Assembly (NCBI GenBank): GCA_937870675.1 | Contig: CALMZN010000070.1 | Location: forward strand, 1-13,520 | DNA length: 13,520 nucleotides | Direction of reading: 5' to 3' | Source of the DNA: an uncultured bacterium | GTDB taxonomy: Bacteria > Patescibacteriota > Patescibacteriia > UBA1558 > GWA2-36-10 | Shown here: positions 1-5,791 of the stretch, in pieces | How positions within the stretch are numbered: the first letter of the stretch is position 1 | Layout of the letters: every line of letters starts with the position of its first letter | The notes under the pieces: model-generated | The model's database searches: none | The model's input: the letters and a program-made list of their open reading frames with translations, nothing else | Told to the model about the DNA's origin: nothing | Program-made: the position numbers and the translations under genes

Positions 1-2278
1 CTTCTGTTGCCACGGCTTCATATTTTCTGGTAGCCAAATCACCCAAATAATCAATCAAGCTAGTACGCTCACCATGGCCATTATTTATTTTATTTTGCGA
101 CAAGTATTCATTGACCTTGGTTTCTTCTTCGGCCGTCAGCGGAAATATGGTCAACAAAGTTTCAATTATTTCTTTGGGGTTGAAGTCGCCAATATTTTTT
201 TGGGTCAAGGTGTGGAAGGAAATCACTTGCTCTAATTCTTTGTGCACATATTCCAAGACCAAATCCCGACTGCTTTTATTTTCAGTCGAGGCGCTCTGTT
301 CAGCAAAAAGCGTAATAATATTTTGGCGAGTTTTGTAAATTACTTGGCGATGTTTGTTGATCACATCATCGTACTCTACCAAATGTTTGCGGATATCAAA
401 GTTGTGGCCTTCTACTTTTTTCTGAGCTGACTCAATGGAATTGGAAATAAGTTTGTTTTCTATGGGCATGTCATCAGGAATACCCAAACGCTCCATCATC
501 ATCTTCATACGCTCCGAGCCAAAAATACGCATCAGATCATCTTCCATGGAGATGTAAAATTGCGATGAGCCAGGATCGCCTTGACGACCAGAACGACCCC
601 TGAGCTGATTATCAATGCGTCTGGACTCATGACGCTCGGTACCCAAGACATGCAAGCCACCCAAGGATTTTATTTCATCATGCTTGGATTTTTCAAATGG
701 CTGGCCACCCAAAATAATATCAACACCACGACCAGCCATATTGGTGGCAATAGTGACCGCTCCTTTTCGTCCAGCTTGCGCGATAATTTCCGCTTCTTTT
801 TCGTGAAATTTGGCATTCAACAATTGAAAAGGCACGCCTTCTTTTTCCAATAATTTTCCTAAATATTCGTTTTTATCAATAGAAATAGTGCCTACCAAAA
901 CTGGCTGGCCTTTTTCATGCATTTCTTTGATGCTTTGGACAATGGCTTTATATTTGCCTTTTTCGTTTTTATAAATTTTATCTCTTAGATCCTGCCGGAC
1001 AAAATCACGATTAGTGGGGATCACAGTCACTTCCAAAGAATAAATTTTGGCCATTTCTTCGGCTTCGGTGGCAGCCGTTCCAGTCATGCCAGCCAATTTT
1101 TCATACATTCTAAAATAATTTTGAAAAGTAATAGTAGCCAAAGTCATGCTTTCGCGTTGGACTTCCACATTTTCTTTGGCTTCAATGGCCTGATGCAAGC
1201 CCTCACTATACCTACGTCCAGGCATCATGCGACCGGTAAATTCATCGATAATTACGACTTCGCCGTCACTTACAATGTAGTCGCGATCCAAAATATATAA
1301 AGTTCTGGCTCGTAGGGCTTGCTCTAGGTGGTGGACTGTTTGCATACCATGGCTTTCGTAGATGTTGTCTACGCCAAGCATTTTTTCCATCTTTTTTATG
1401 CCTTCTTCACTCAAGGTGCAGGCCTTCATTTTTTCATCAATATTGTAGTCAGTGTTTTCTTCCAAGACACTCACTAGCTGGGAAAATTGGCGATATTTTT
1501 CGGTTGACTCCTCGGCTGGTGCGGAAATAATAAGTGGCGTCCGAGCTTCATCAATCAAAATACTATCCACTTCATCAACAATGGCGTAATTCGAACCGCG
1601 TTGCACCTGATCTTTGGCATCTTGCGCCATATTATCACGCAGATAATCAAAACCAAATTCATTGTTGGTGCCATAAGTAATGTCAGCCGCGTAAGCTTCT
1701 TTTCTAGTCACTGGACGCAAAAAATCTTTGGCCACTTTGACTCCTTGATCTTGAAGATTGGTGTCCTCTTCAGAAATATGACTAGCATCATAGATAAAAG
1801 ACGCTTCATGCTGGATAGTACCCACAGTCAAACCCAAAAAATCATATATTTGTCCCATCCAAATCGCATCACGTTTGGCTAGGTAATCATTGACGGTGAC
1901 AACATGCACGCCTTTACCTGACAAGCCGTTTAAGTAAATAGGCAAAGTTGAGGTCAAAGTTTTTCCTTCACCAGTTTTCATTTCAGCAATTTGACCGCGA
2001 TGCAGGACTATACCACCCATCAGCTGGACATCAAAATGTCTTTGCTTAAGTGTGCGTTTGCTCGCTTCTCTGACCAAAGCAAAAGCTGGAATCAAAACAT
2101 CATCCAGTTTTTTGCCGGCCTGGACTTGTTTTTTTAGCTCCAAGCTCTTGGCTTTGATTTCCTGATCGCTCAATTTTTCCAAATCCGGTTCTAGTTTGTT
2201 AATCTCAGCTACTAGTCCCGACAGCGAATCAATGTATTTTTTGTTGGCGTCACCAAATATTTTTTGTAGTATTCCCAT
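1..2278 (-). CDS. secA: Protein translocase subunit SecA (3' end beyond window)
   Basis: SecA is the cytoplasmic motor ATPase that pushes preproteins through the SecYEG channel. I translated the minus strand from the ATG at 2278; 759 codons are open to the window edge with no frameshift. Visible motifs are the Walker A MKTGEGKT (about residues 100-107), VTVNDYLAKRDA (about 128-139), the DEVD Walker B (about 235-238) followed by SILIDEART, the block TYGTNNEFGFDYLRDNM (about 201-217), and, in the second helicase domain, GRGVDIILGG and LRGRSGRQGDPGSS. Compared with Escherichia coli SecA there is an extra stretch of roughly 27 residues between GLTVG and KEAYAADITYG (about 155-190). About 100-150 C-terminal residues, including any zinc tail, lie outside the window. 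The start is 5 bases after the hpf stop, so it is probably co-transcribed with hpf and alaS. Upstream there is only a weak purine stretch, no clear Shine-Dalgarno. Confidence 0.97.
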   Translation of the reverse strand, partial: MGILQKIFGDANKKYIDSLSGLVAEINKLEPDLEKLSDQEIKAKSLELKKQVQAGKKLDDVLIPAFALVREASKRTLKQRHFDVQLMGGIVLHRGQIAEMKTGEGKTLTSTLPIYLNGLSGKGVHVVTVNDYLAKRDAIWMGQIYDFLGLTVGTIQHEASFIYDASHISEEDTNLQDQGVKVAKDFLRPVTRKEAYAADITYGTNNEFGFDYLRDNMAQDAKDQVQRGSNYAIVDEVDSILIDEARTPLIISAPAEESTEKYRQFSQLVSVLEENTDYNIDEKMKACTLSEEGIKKMEKMLGVDNIYESHGMQTVHHLEQALRARTLYILDRDYIVSDGEVVIIDEFTGRMMPGRRYSEGLHQAIEAKENVEVQRESMTLATITFQNYFRMYEKLAGMTGTAATEAEEMAKIYSLEVTVIPTNRDFVRQDLRDKIYKNEKGKYKAIVQSIKEMHEKGQPVLVGTISIDKNEYLGKLLEKEGVPFQLLNAKFHEKEAEIIAQAGRKGAVTIATNMAGRGVDIILGGQPFEKSKHDEIKSLGGLHVLGTERHESRRIDNQLRGRSGRQGDPGSSQFYISMEDDLMRIFGSERMKMMMERLGIPDDMPIENKLISNSIESAQKKVEGHNFDIRKHLVEYDDVINKHRQVIYKTRQNIITLFAEQSASTENKSSRDLVLEYVHKELEQVISFHTLTQKNIGDFNPKEIIETLLTIFPLTAEEETKVNEYLSQNKINNGHGERTSLIDYLGDLATRKYEAVATE

Positions 2279-2283
2279 AAAAA

Positions 2284-2643
2284 TTAATCATTCTTTCCCC
2301 AGAATTTTAGTGATTTAAAGAGACGATTTCCACGACGCGTCAATGAAATATTTCTTTCTTTCATTTTTTTTATTTGTCTGGCCAGATTTTCTTGCGTCAA
2401 ATCAACAGCCGCTCGAGCATCAGCATTACTTTCTTTGGCCATGATACTGCGTTGTTGGGGCATGCTAATATGCACTTCCACTGTAAAGACATCGCCTTTG
2501 TTGTGGCGCTGGTCGCGAAATAGCTCCACCTTAAAATCAGTAATTTCGGCCTGAAATTTATCCAAGCTAGAAAATTTTTCACGCAAATATTGTTCAAATG
2601 GTTCAGTTAAATCAAAATTGTTTTTATAAATTTGGATGTTCAT
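2284..2643 (-). CDS. hpf: Ribosome hibernation-promoting factor, short form (HPF/RaiA family)
   Basis: This 119-residue protein matches the S30AE/sigma-54-modulation family, which binds in the decoding region of the 30S subunit and silences ribosomes during starvation. The N-terminus (MNIQIYKNNFDLTEPFEQYLREKF) and the central part with FTVEVHISMP and the alanine-rich DARAAVDLTQENLARQIKKMKER helix have the usual beta-alpha-beta-beta-beta-alpha layout. The length fits the short HPF/YfiA class (about 95-115 residues), not the long form with a C-terminal dimerisation domain. A short basic tail (about 100-119) follows the core. It lies 16 bases after the alaS stop and 5 bases before the secA start; an hpf-secA order is common in bacteria. 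The sequence before the ATG is nearly all A and T, with no Shine-Dalgarno, so it is probably translated by coupling or in an SD-independent way. Confidence 0.93.
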   Translation of the reverse strand: MNIQIYKNNFDLTEPFEQYLREKFSSLDKFQAEITDFKVELFRDQRHNKGDVFTVEVHISMPQQRSIMAKESNADARAAVDLTQENLARQIKKMKERNISLTRRGNRLFKSLKFWGKND

Positions 2644-2659
2644 GTTTTTATTTTTTTAA

Positions 2660-4468
2660 TTATTTTAAAACAGCTTTAATACGTCTGACACCAGCCGAAG
2701 ATGATTCTTCTTTGATGATTTTAAATTCACCCAGCTCACTGGTATTATCAACATGCGGTCCACCGCATATTTCTTTAGAAAAGTCGCCCATAGTGTACAC
2801 TTTTACCTTAGCGCCGTACTTTTCTTCAAAAGATCCTAAAGCCCCGTATTTTTTGGCTTCAGCCAAAGTCATTTCTTGGCAAGTGACCGGTAATTTTTTC
2901 TGAATCTGCTCATTGACCAAATCCTCTACTTGCTTTATTTGCTCTGGCGTCAGCTTGTCTGCATAAGAAAAATCAAAACGCACTCTTTCTTCGTTAATAT
3001 TACTGCCTTTCTGAACAATGTCGGCTTTTAACACTTGTCGCAAAGCTTGTAGTAATAAATGAGCAACTGTGTGATGTTTTTTGGTGTTTTCTTTGTCATC
3101 AGCCAAACCGCCTTTGAACATGCCGGCTGAAGCAGTGCGCGATAGATCTTGGTGTTTCAACATCTCATCCTTAAACAACTTAGTAAAATTATCTTTAACA
3201 TCCTGCTTTATGGCAATGCCACCATTAGAAATTCTTAAAGTGTCCAATTCTTCAAAGGACATCTCGATGGGAAAGCCATATGTTTGATACAATGTCACCA
3301 AATCTTTCACGCTAATTGAAAAATCCTTAATAGAACCCTTGTAATTAGCTATAAATTTGTTGAATTCTTTTAATCCTTTTTCTAGTGTCTGTTTGAATTT
3401 ATTTTCTTCTTTTTCTAATTCAGCCAAAATAAACTGGGAATTTTTATTTAATTCCAAAAAAATATCTTGATACTGATTAATAATAGTTTTTGCCAAATCA
3501 ATAGTAAAATTATTTTCAATGCCCAATTCTTTACCAAAACGAATAGCGCGTCTAATCAAACGTCTGACAACATAACCCTGATCTTTATTACTTGGGCTAA
3601 TGCCTCTTTCATCGCCCATTATAAATACCGCGCTTCTAATATGATCGGCAATTATTCTGAAACTACGCTTATCGTCTTCATATTTTTTTCCAGACAATTT
3701 TTCTATTTCTTGAATCAAGGGCCAAAACAATTCTGTCTGATAATTATCATCCACACCATTGAGTACAGCCAAAGTGCGTTCAAAACCCATGCCAGTGTCA
3801 ATGTTTTTTTGTTTGAGGGTTTCAAATTTTTTAACAGCATTTTTGTTGTACTCCATGAAAACATCATTCCAGATTTCTACCCAATTTTTGTCTTCTGGGT
3901 CAAATGATGTCGGATCTCCTTGACCCACCCAAAAAAACATCTCGGTATCTGGACCACAAGGGCCGGTAAGACCAGCTGGTCCCCACCAGTTGTCACTTAT
4001 TTTTTTCACCCTACTAACGGGTACTCCCATATCAAGCCATATTTTTTCCGCTTCTTGATCATATTGTTTGATATCTTCATTGCCGCCAAATATTGTAATA
4101 GCTAATTTTTTTTCATCTAGCTTTAAAATCTTAGTAAGAAATTCCCAAGAATATTCAATGGCTTTTTTTTTATCGTAGTCGCCCAATGACCAATTCCCCA
4201 GCATCTCAAAAAAAGTATGATGCGTGTTATCACCTACTTCGTCAATGTCGCTAGTGCGCACACATTTTTGGACACCAACCAACCTTGACCCACTTGGATG
4301 CTTTTCACCCATCAAATACGGAACTAGCGGGTGCATACCAGCTGTGGTAAACAAAACAGTCGGGTCATTGTTTGGTATCAATGACGCTGATTGAATAATT
4401 TCATGGTCTTTAGATTGAAAATATTTTAGAAATTTTTCTCTCAAATCTCGGGCACTAAAAATTGGCAT
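2660..4468 (-). CDS. alaS: Alanyl-tRNA synthetase lacking the C-terminal (C-Ala) domain
   Basis: AlaRS charges tRNA-Ala with alanine. The 602-residue product has the class II catalytic core at the N-terminus (FTTAGMHPLVPYL about 40-52; VGVQKCVRTSDIDEVG about 64-79; motif 2 in HHTFFEMLGNWSLGDY about 83-98; GLTGPCGPDTEMFF about 166-179; motif 3 in GMGFERTLAVLNG about 226-238) and the tRNA-binding helical region (RIIADHIRSAVFIMGDE, about 271-287). The editing domain that removes mischarged serine or glycine is present, with both zinc motifs: HTVAH (466-470) and CGGPH (568-572). The protein then stops soon after the SAGVRRIKAV block. E. coli AlaRS has about 876 residues, so the whole C-Ala region is missing. 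The TAA is clean and a normal gene follows, so this is the natural end and not a truncation by mutation. It is the first gene of alaS-hpf-secA, behind the promoter at 4503-4531. Confidence 0.97.
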   Translation of the reverse strand: MPIFSARDLREKFLKYFQSKDHEIIQSASLIPNNDPTVLFTTAGMHPLVPYLMGEKHPSGSRLVGVQKCVRTSDIDEVGDNTHHTFFEMLGNWSLGDYDKKKAIEYSWEFLTKILKLDEKKLAITIFGGNEDIKQYDQEAEKIWLDMGVPVSRVKKISDNWWGPAGLTGPCGPDTEMFFWVGQGDPTSFDPEDKNWVEIWNDVFMEYNKNAVKKFETLKQKNIDTGMGFERTLAVLNGVDDNYQTELFWPLIQEIEKLSGKKYEDDKRSFRIIADHIRSAVFIMGDERGISPSNKDQGYVVRRLIRRAIRFGKELGIENNFTIDLAKTIINQYQDIFLELNKNSQFILAELEKEENKFKQTLEKGLKEFNKFIANYKGSIKDFSISVKDLVTLYQTYGFPIEMSFEELDTLRISNGGIAIKQDVKDNFTKLFKDEMLKHQDLSRTASAGMFKGGLADDKENTKKHHTVAHLLLQALRQVLKADIVQKGSNINEERVRFDFSYADKLTPEQIKQVEDLVNEQIQKKLPVTCQEMTLAEAKKYGALGSFEEKYGAKVKVYTMGDFSKEICGGPHVDNTSELGEFKIIKEESSSAGVRRIKAVLK

Positions 4469-4502
4469 ATTTTATGTCTGCTTTTATTAAATAATATACT
4501 AA

Positions 4503-4531
4503 AATATACCTATTTTTGGACAAAAAGTCAA
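4503..4531 (-). promoter_or_regulatory. Promoter of the alaS-hpf-secA operon
   Basis: Read on the minus strand: a -35 of TTGACT (4531-4526), a 17-base spacer and a -10 of TATATT (4508-4503). The start of transcription would fall near 4496, giving a leader of about 28 bases before the alaS ATG at 4468, with no recognisable Shine-Dalgarno in it. The match and spacing are what a housekeeping sigma-70-type factor prefers. The -35 is one arm of an inverted repeat shared with the divergent plus-strand promoter. Confidence 0.7.
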
Positions 4532-4549
4532 TGTTTTTAAAGCATTGAC
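4527..4549. repeat. Inverted repeat formed by two divergent -35 elements
   Basis: GTCAATG (4527-4533) and CATTGAC (4543-4549) are perfect 7-base inverted copies with 9 bases between. Each arm contains the TTGAC core of a -35 element, one for alaS on the minus strand and one for the small plus-strand gene at 4625. It may simply be two back-to-back promoters, or a site where one bound factor affects both. Confidence 0.5.
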
Positions 4550-4573
4550 AAACAAACTAAATTATACTACTTT
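4545..4573 (+). promoter_or_regulatory. Probable promoter of the 111-residue plus-strand gene
   Basis: A perfect TTGACA (4545-4550) is followed by 17 bases and TACTTT (4568-4573), a poor -10. A better-looking TATACT at 4563-4568 lies only 12 bases from the -35, too close for normal use. The promoter position is therefore likely but the exact -10 is uncertain. The leader to the ATG at 4625 would be about 45 bases and carries a good Shine-Dalgarno. Confidence 0.45.
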
Positions 4574-4613
4574 AGTTGAGTTAGTAAGCTGTTTGATCCA
4601 CTCAAATCTCACT

Positions 4614-4619
4614 AAGGAG
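4614..4619 (+). promoter_or_regulatory. Strong Shine-Dalgarno AAGGAG
   Basis: AAGGAG ends 5 bases before the ATG at 4625 and fixes that start. It stands out because most minus-strand genes in the window have no comparable site. Confidence 0.8.
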
Positions 4620-4624
4620 CATCC

Positions 4625-4960
4625 ATGAATAATCGTGCTTTGGATTTTTCGCGGAAACGCAGCAATCTCTGGAATAGGATCTATGAGGCCCTGCTGTTGG
4701 TAGACCCCTTAGGCAATGGTCAGGCAGAAATTCGACACACTACCGCCTATTTGCTAGTAGCTGAAAACTTCTGTCACAGCGTGATTGTCGAAGTGATGGC
4801 CAAACGCGTTCGTTTGGAAAATGCTAGTGATTTTCTGGCCGAAATGCTACTTCGTTCCTTTTACCCCAGTCAAGTGCTACGCAATGGCGAATTTCTAACC
4901 AAGATCAAGCAGGTGATCTGTCTCTTGGAAAGACACGAGGAAATTGTGTCTAGTTTCTAG
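4625..4960 (+). CDS. Unrecognised small protein, 111 residues
   Basis: I do not recognise the family. The case for a real gene is strong: AAGGAG 5 bases before the ATG, a TTGACA element upstream, a TAG stop and a strong intrinsic terminator 16 bases further on, all on the opposite strand to the neighbouring genes. The product has a basic N-terminus (DFSRKRSNLWNRIY) and looks mainly alpha-helical (LWNRIYEALLLV about 15-26, AYLLVAENFCHSVIVEVMAKRV about 41-62, SDFLAEMLLRSF about 68-79, FLTKIKQVICLLERHEEIV about 90-108). It contains two cysteines (50, 99). There is no signal peptide or clear membrane segment, so it should be cytoplasmic. The gene is visibly richer in G+C, with codons such as CTG, CGC and GTG, than alaS or mnmA. 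It is monocistronic. A nucleic-acid-binding or regulatory role would be a guess. Confidence 0.8.
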   Translation: MNNRALDFSRKRSNLWNRIYEALLLVDPLGNGQAEIRHTTAYLLVAENFCHSVIVEVMAKRVRLENASDFLAEMLLRSFYPSQVLRNGEFLTKIKQVICLLERHEEIVSSF

Positions 4961-4976
4961 CGCCACCAGCGTTATC

Positions 4977-5017
4977 ACAAGCCCCTAAGGGAACACCTTT
5001 GGGGCTTGTTAATTTTT
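4977..5017 (+). terminator. Intrinsic terminator of the 111-residue gene
   Basis: ACAAGCCCC (4977-4985) pairs with GGGGCTTGT (5001-5009). After one T-T mismatch, AAGG (4987-4990) pairs with CCTT (4996-4999) around the loop GAACA. A T-rich tract (TAATTTTT, 5010-5017) follows, so the hairpin works on the plus strand. Confidence 0.9.
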
Positions 5018-5047
5018 CAAAAAAACTGCTAGAAATAATATAACAGT

Positions 5048-5080
5048 AAAAGAAAAGACCCCGTAACGCGTGCTACGAGG
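5048..5080 (-). terminator. Intrinsic terminator of ncRNA 1
   Basis: On the minus strand CCTCGTA (5080-5074) pairs with TACGGGG (5065-5059), with one G-T pair, around an 8-base loop. It is followed by the T-rich tract TCTTTTCTTTT. It faces the terminator of the 111-residue gene tail to tail, 30 bases apart. Confidence 0.75.
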
Positions 5081-5349
5081 CCATGAAACTGGCGGGGTTT
5101 GGGCGATGACTAAACGCTCGGTGAGACGAGCTCCACAGAGCGTCGGGGTGTTGAGAGTGAAACCCTCTTTACCCCTCGTCTTTTGAGCATTTTGCTGTCT
5201 TTTCTGAAACTGACATCGCCCAAGACCCCATCAATTTGAGGACCGCCGCCTGGCACCTAAGTGCGAAAGTAGGTAGGCACCTTCATGCTTTAAAAGCGGG
5301 CCTCCATGCCTTCCCAACTGGCTACCTACAGCGGTCCGAAATGTTCGAG
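5048..5349 (-). ncRNA. Candidate structured non-coding RNA 1, about 300 nt
   Basis: A consensus-like promoter (5355-5382) and an intrinsic terminator (5048-5080) bound a region on the minus strand that folds into two domains. The 5' domain is closed by GGACCGC/GCGGTCC (plus-strand 5331-5337 with 5240-5246). Inside it are an 8-base helix (5322-5329 with 5269-5276) and a small GCAC/GTGC hairpin (5253-5264). The 3' domain is closed by a 9-base helix (5100-5108 with 5214-5222) extended by GGGGT/ACCCC (5094-5098 with 5225-5229). Inside are GCTC/GAGC (5116-5119 with 5185-5188), GACGAG/CTCGTC (5125-5130 with 5175-5180) and a nested G-rich helix. A GCCA/TGGC hairpin (5080-5093) precedes the terminator. 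I see none of the conserved blocks of RNase P RNA, tmRNA or SRP RNA, and no downstream gene on this strand that it could lead into as a riboswitch. It is G+C-richer than its surroundings. Confidence 0.72.
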
Positions 5350-5354
5350 ATGAC

Positions 5355-5382
5355 ATTATATACTATATATTGATTTTGTCAA
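5355..5382 (-). promoter_or_regulatory. Promoter of ncRNA 1
   Basis: On the minus strand: perfect TTGACA (5382-5377), a 16-base spacer and perfect TATAAT (5360-5355). Transcription should start near 5348, just before the first helix of the RNA. This is the best promoter in the window, and its -35 lies in the 10-mer TTGACAAAAT also found at the ncRNA 2 and mnmA promoters. Confidence 0.85.
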
Positions 5383-5442
5383 TAGGGCTAAAATAAAGGA
5401 AGTTCATATTTTTTTATACTATATATTTTAAAATAGAATAGC

Positions 5443-5488
5443 AAAAAAATAGAGCCCCGCAAGCATGTAAACACACTCGCAAGGGCTC
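5443..5488 (-). terminator. Intrinsic terminator of ncRNA 2
   Basis: On the minus strand GAGCCC (5488-5483) pairs with GGGCTC (5457-5452). The helix continues through TTGCGAG/CTTGCGG with G-T pairs, about 13 pairs in all. Then TATTTTTTT (T run at 5449-5443) follows. Confidence 0.85.
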
Positions 5489-5700
5489 AGAATCGATCCC
5501 AGGTACCAAACGGCTCCTTAATGACTAGTTGTGGGCCTTCAAGGCAGCTGCTCCATCAGCTTACGACCGATTGCTCGGCACAAGAAGACAGTGCCTTTCT
5601 GACCCTTGACCATGGGCGGTGCCCAACAATCATGTTGGACCCATTTTGCGTCGCGGATACCCGTCCAGACCCTGGGATCTTAAAACAAGAACAAAATTAT
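5443..5700 (-). ncRNA. Candidate structured non-coding RNA 2, about 260 nt
   Basis: Bounded on the minus strand by a promoter (5707-5735) and an intrinsic terminator (5443-5488). The body is closed by a perfect 9-base helix GATCCCAGG/CCTGGGATC (plus-strand 5671-5679 with 5495-5503). It is extended by an 8-base helix with three G-T pairs (5661-5668 with 5506-5513). Within it are ATGGG/CCCAT (5612-5616 with 5640-5644) capped by the 6-base hairpin CCAACA/TGTTGG (5623-5628 with 5633-5638). There is also a 6-base helix (5539-5544 with 5604-5609) enclosing the hairpin GGCAC/GTGCC (5577-5581 with 5591-5595). This is a multi-branched fold, not the single rod of 6S RNA. No RNase P, tmRNA or SRP motif was seen. 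Short plus-strand open frames across it have no ribosome binding site and are taken as chance. Confidence 0.7.
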
Positions 5701-5706
5701 ATTATT

Positions 5707-5735
5707 ATCTTAATCCTCTGCTTATATTTTGTCAA
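5707..5735 (-). promoter_or_regulatory. Promoter of ncRNA 2
   Basis: On the minus strand: perfect TTGACA (5735-5730), 17 bases and TAAGAT (5712-5707), a fair -10. The predicted start near 5700 is about 20 bases before the closing helix. No terminator is visible between the mnmA stop (5792) and this promoter, so some transcript could also come by read-through from mnmA. Confidence 0.7.
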
Positions 5736-5791
5736 GAAAACAGCTGGGCAAGCATAGTCAGACATATAATTGTCCGATTATTTTTACCATA

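Noticed and set aside
2644..2659. raiA-type structured RNA ahead of hpf
   Set aside because: Only 16 A+T-rich bases separate alaS and hpf, leaving no room for such an RNA.
3467..3907. Plus-strand 146-codon frame opposite alaS
   Set aside because: It is the complement of conserved AlaRS coding sequence; no ribosome binding site and no known protein.
5048..5349. T-box or other riboswitch controlling alaS
   Set aside because: The RNA has its own terminator, the plus-strand gene at 4625 lies between it and alaS, alaS has its own promoter at 4503-4531, and no T-box sequence is visible.
5231..5356. Minus-strand 41-residue frame starting at the ATG in ncRNA 1
   Set aside because: Its ATG overlaps the -10 element, so it would not be in the transcript; there is no ribosome binding site and the composition is arginine-rich as expected from G+C-rich RNA helices.
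5556..5633. Minus-strand 25-residue frame within ncRNA 2
   Set aside because: No Shine-Dalgarno, the start codon lies in the hairpin loop and stem at 5623-5638, and the frame is within chance length.
5048..5700. Assignment of either ncRNA to RNase P RNA, tmRNA, SRP RNA or 6S RNA
   Set aside because: I looked for the RNase P GAGGAAAGTCCGG-type block, the tmRNA T-arm and CCA end, and the SRP tetraloop block, and found none. The branched folds do not fit the 6S rod. Diverged members cannot be excluded without covariance models.
5521..5757. Plus-strand open frame of 78 codons across ncRNA 2
   Set aside because: No Shine-Dalgarno or promoter on that strand, no recognisable protein, and the bases are better explained by the helices, promoter and terminator of the minus-strand RNA.
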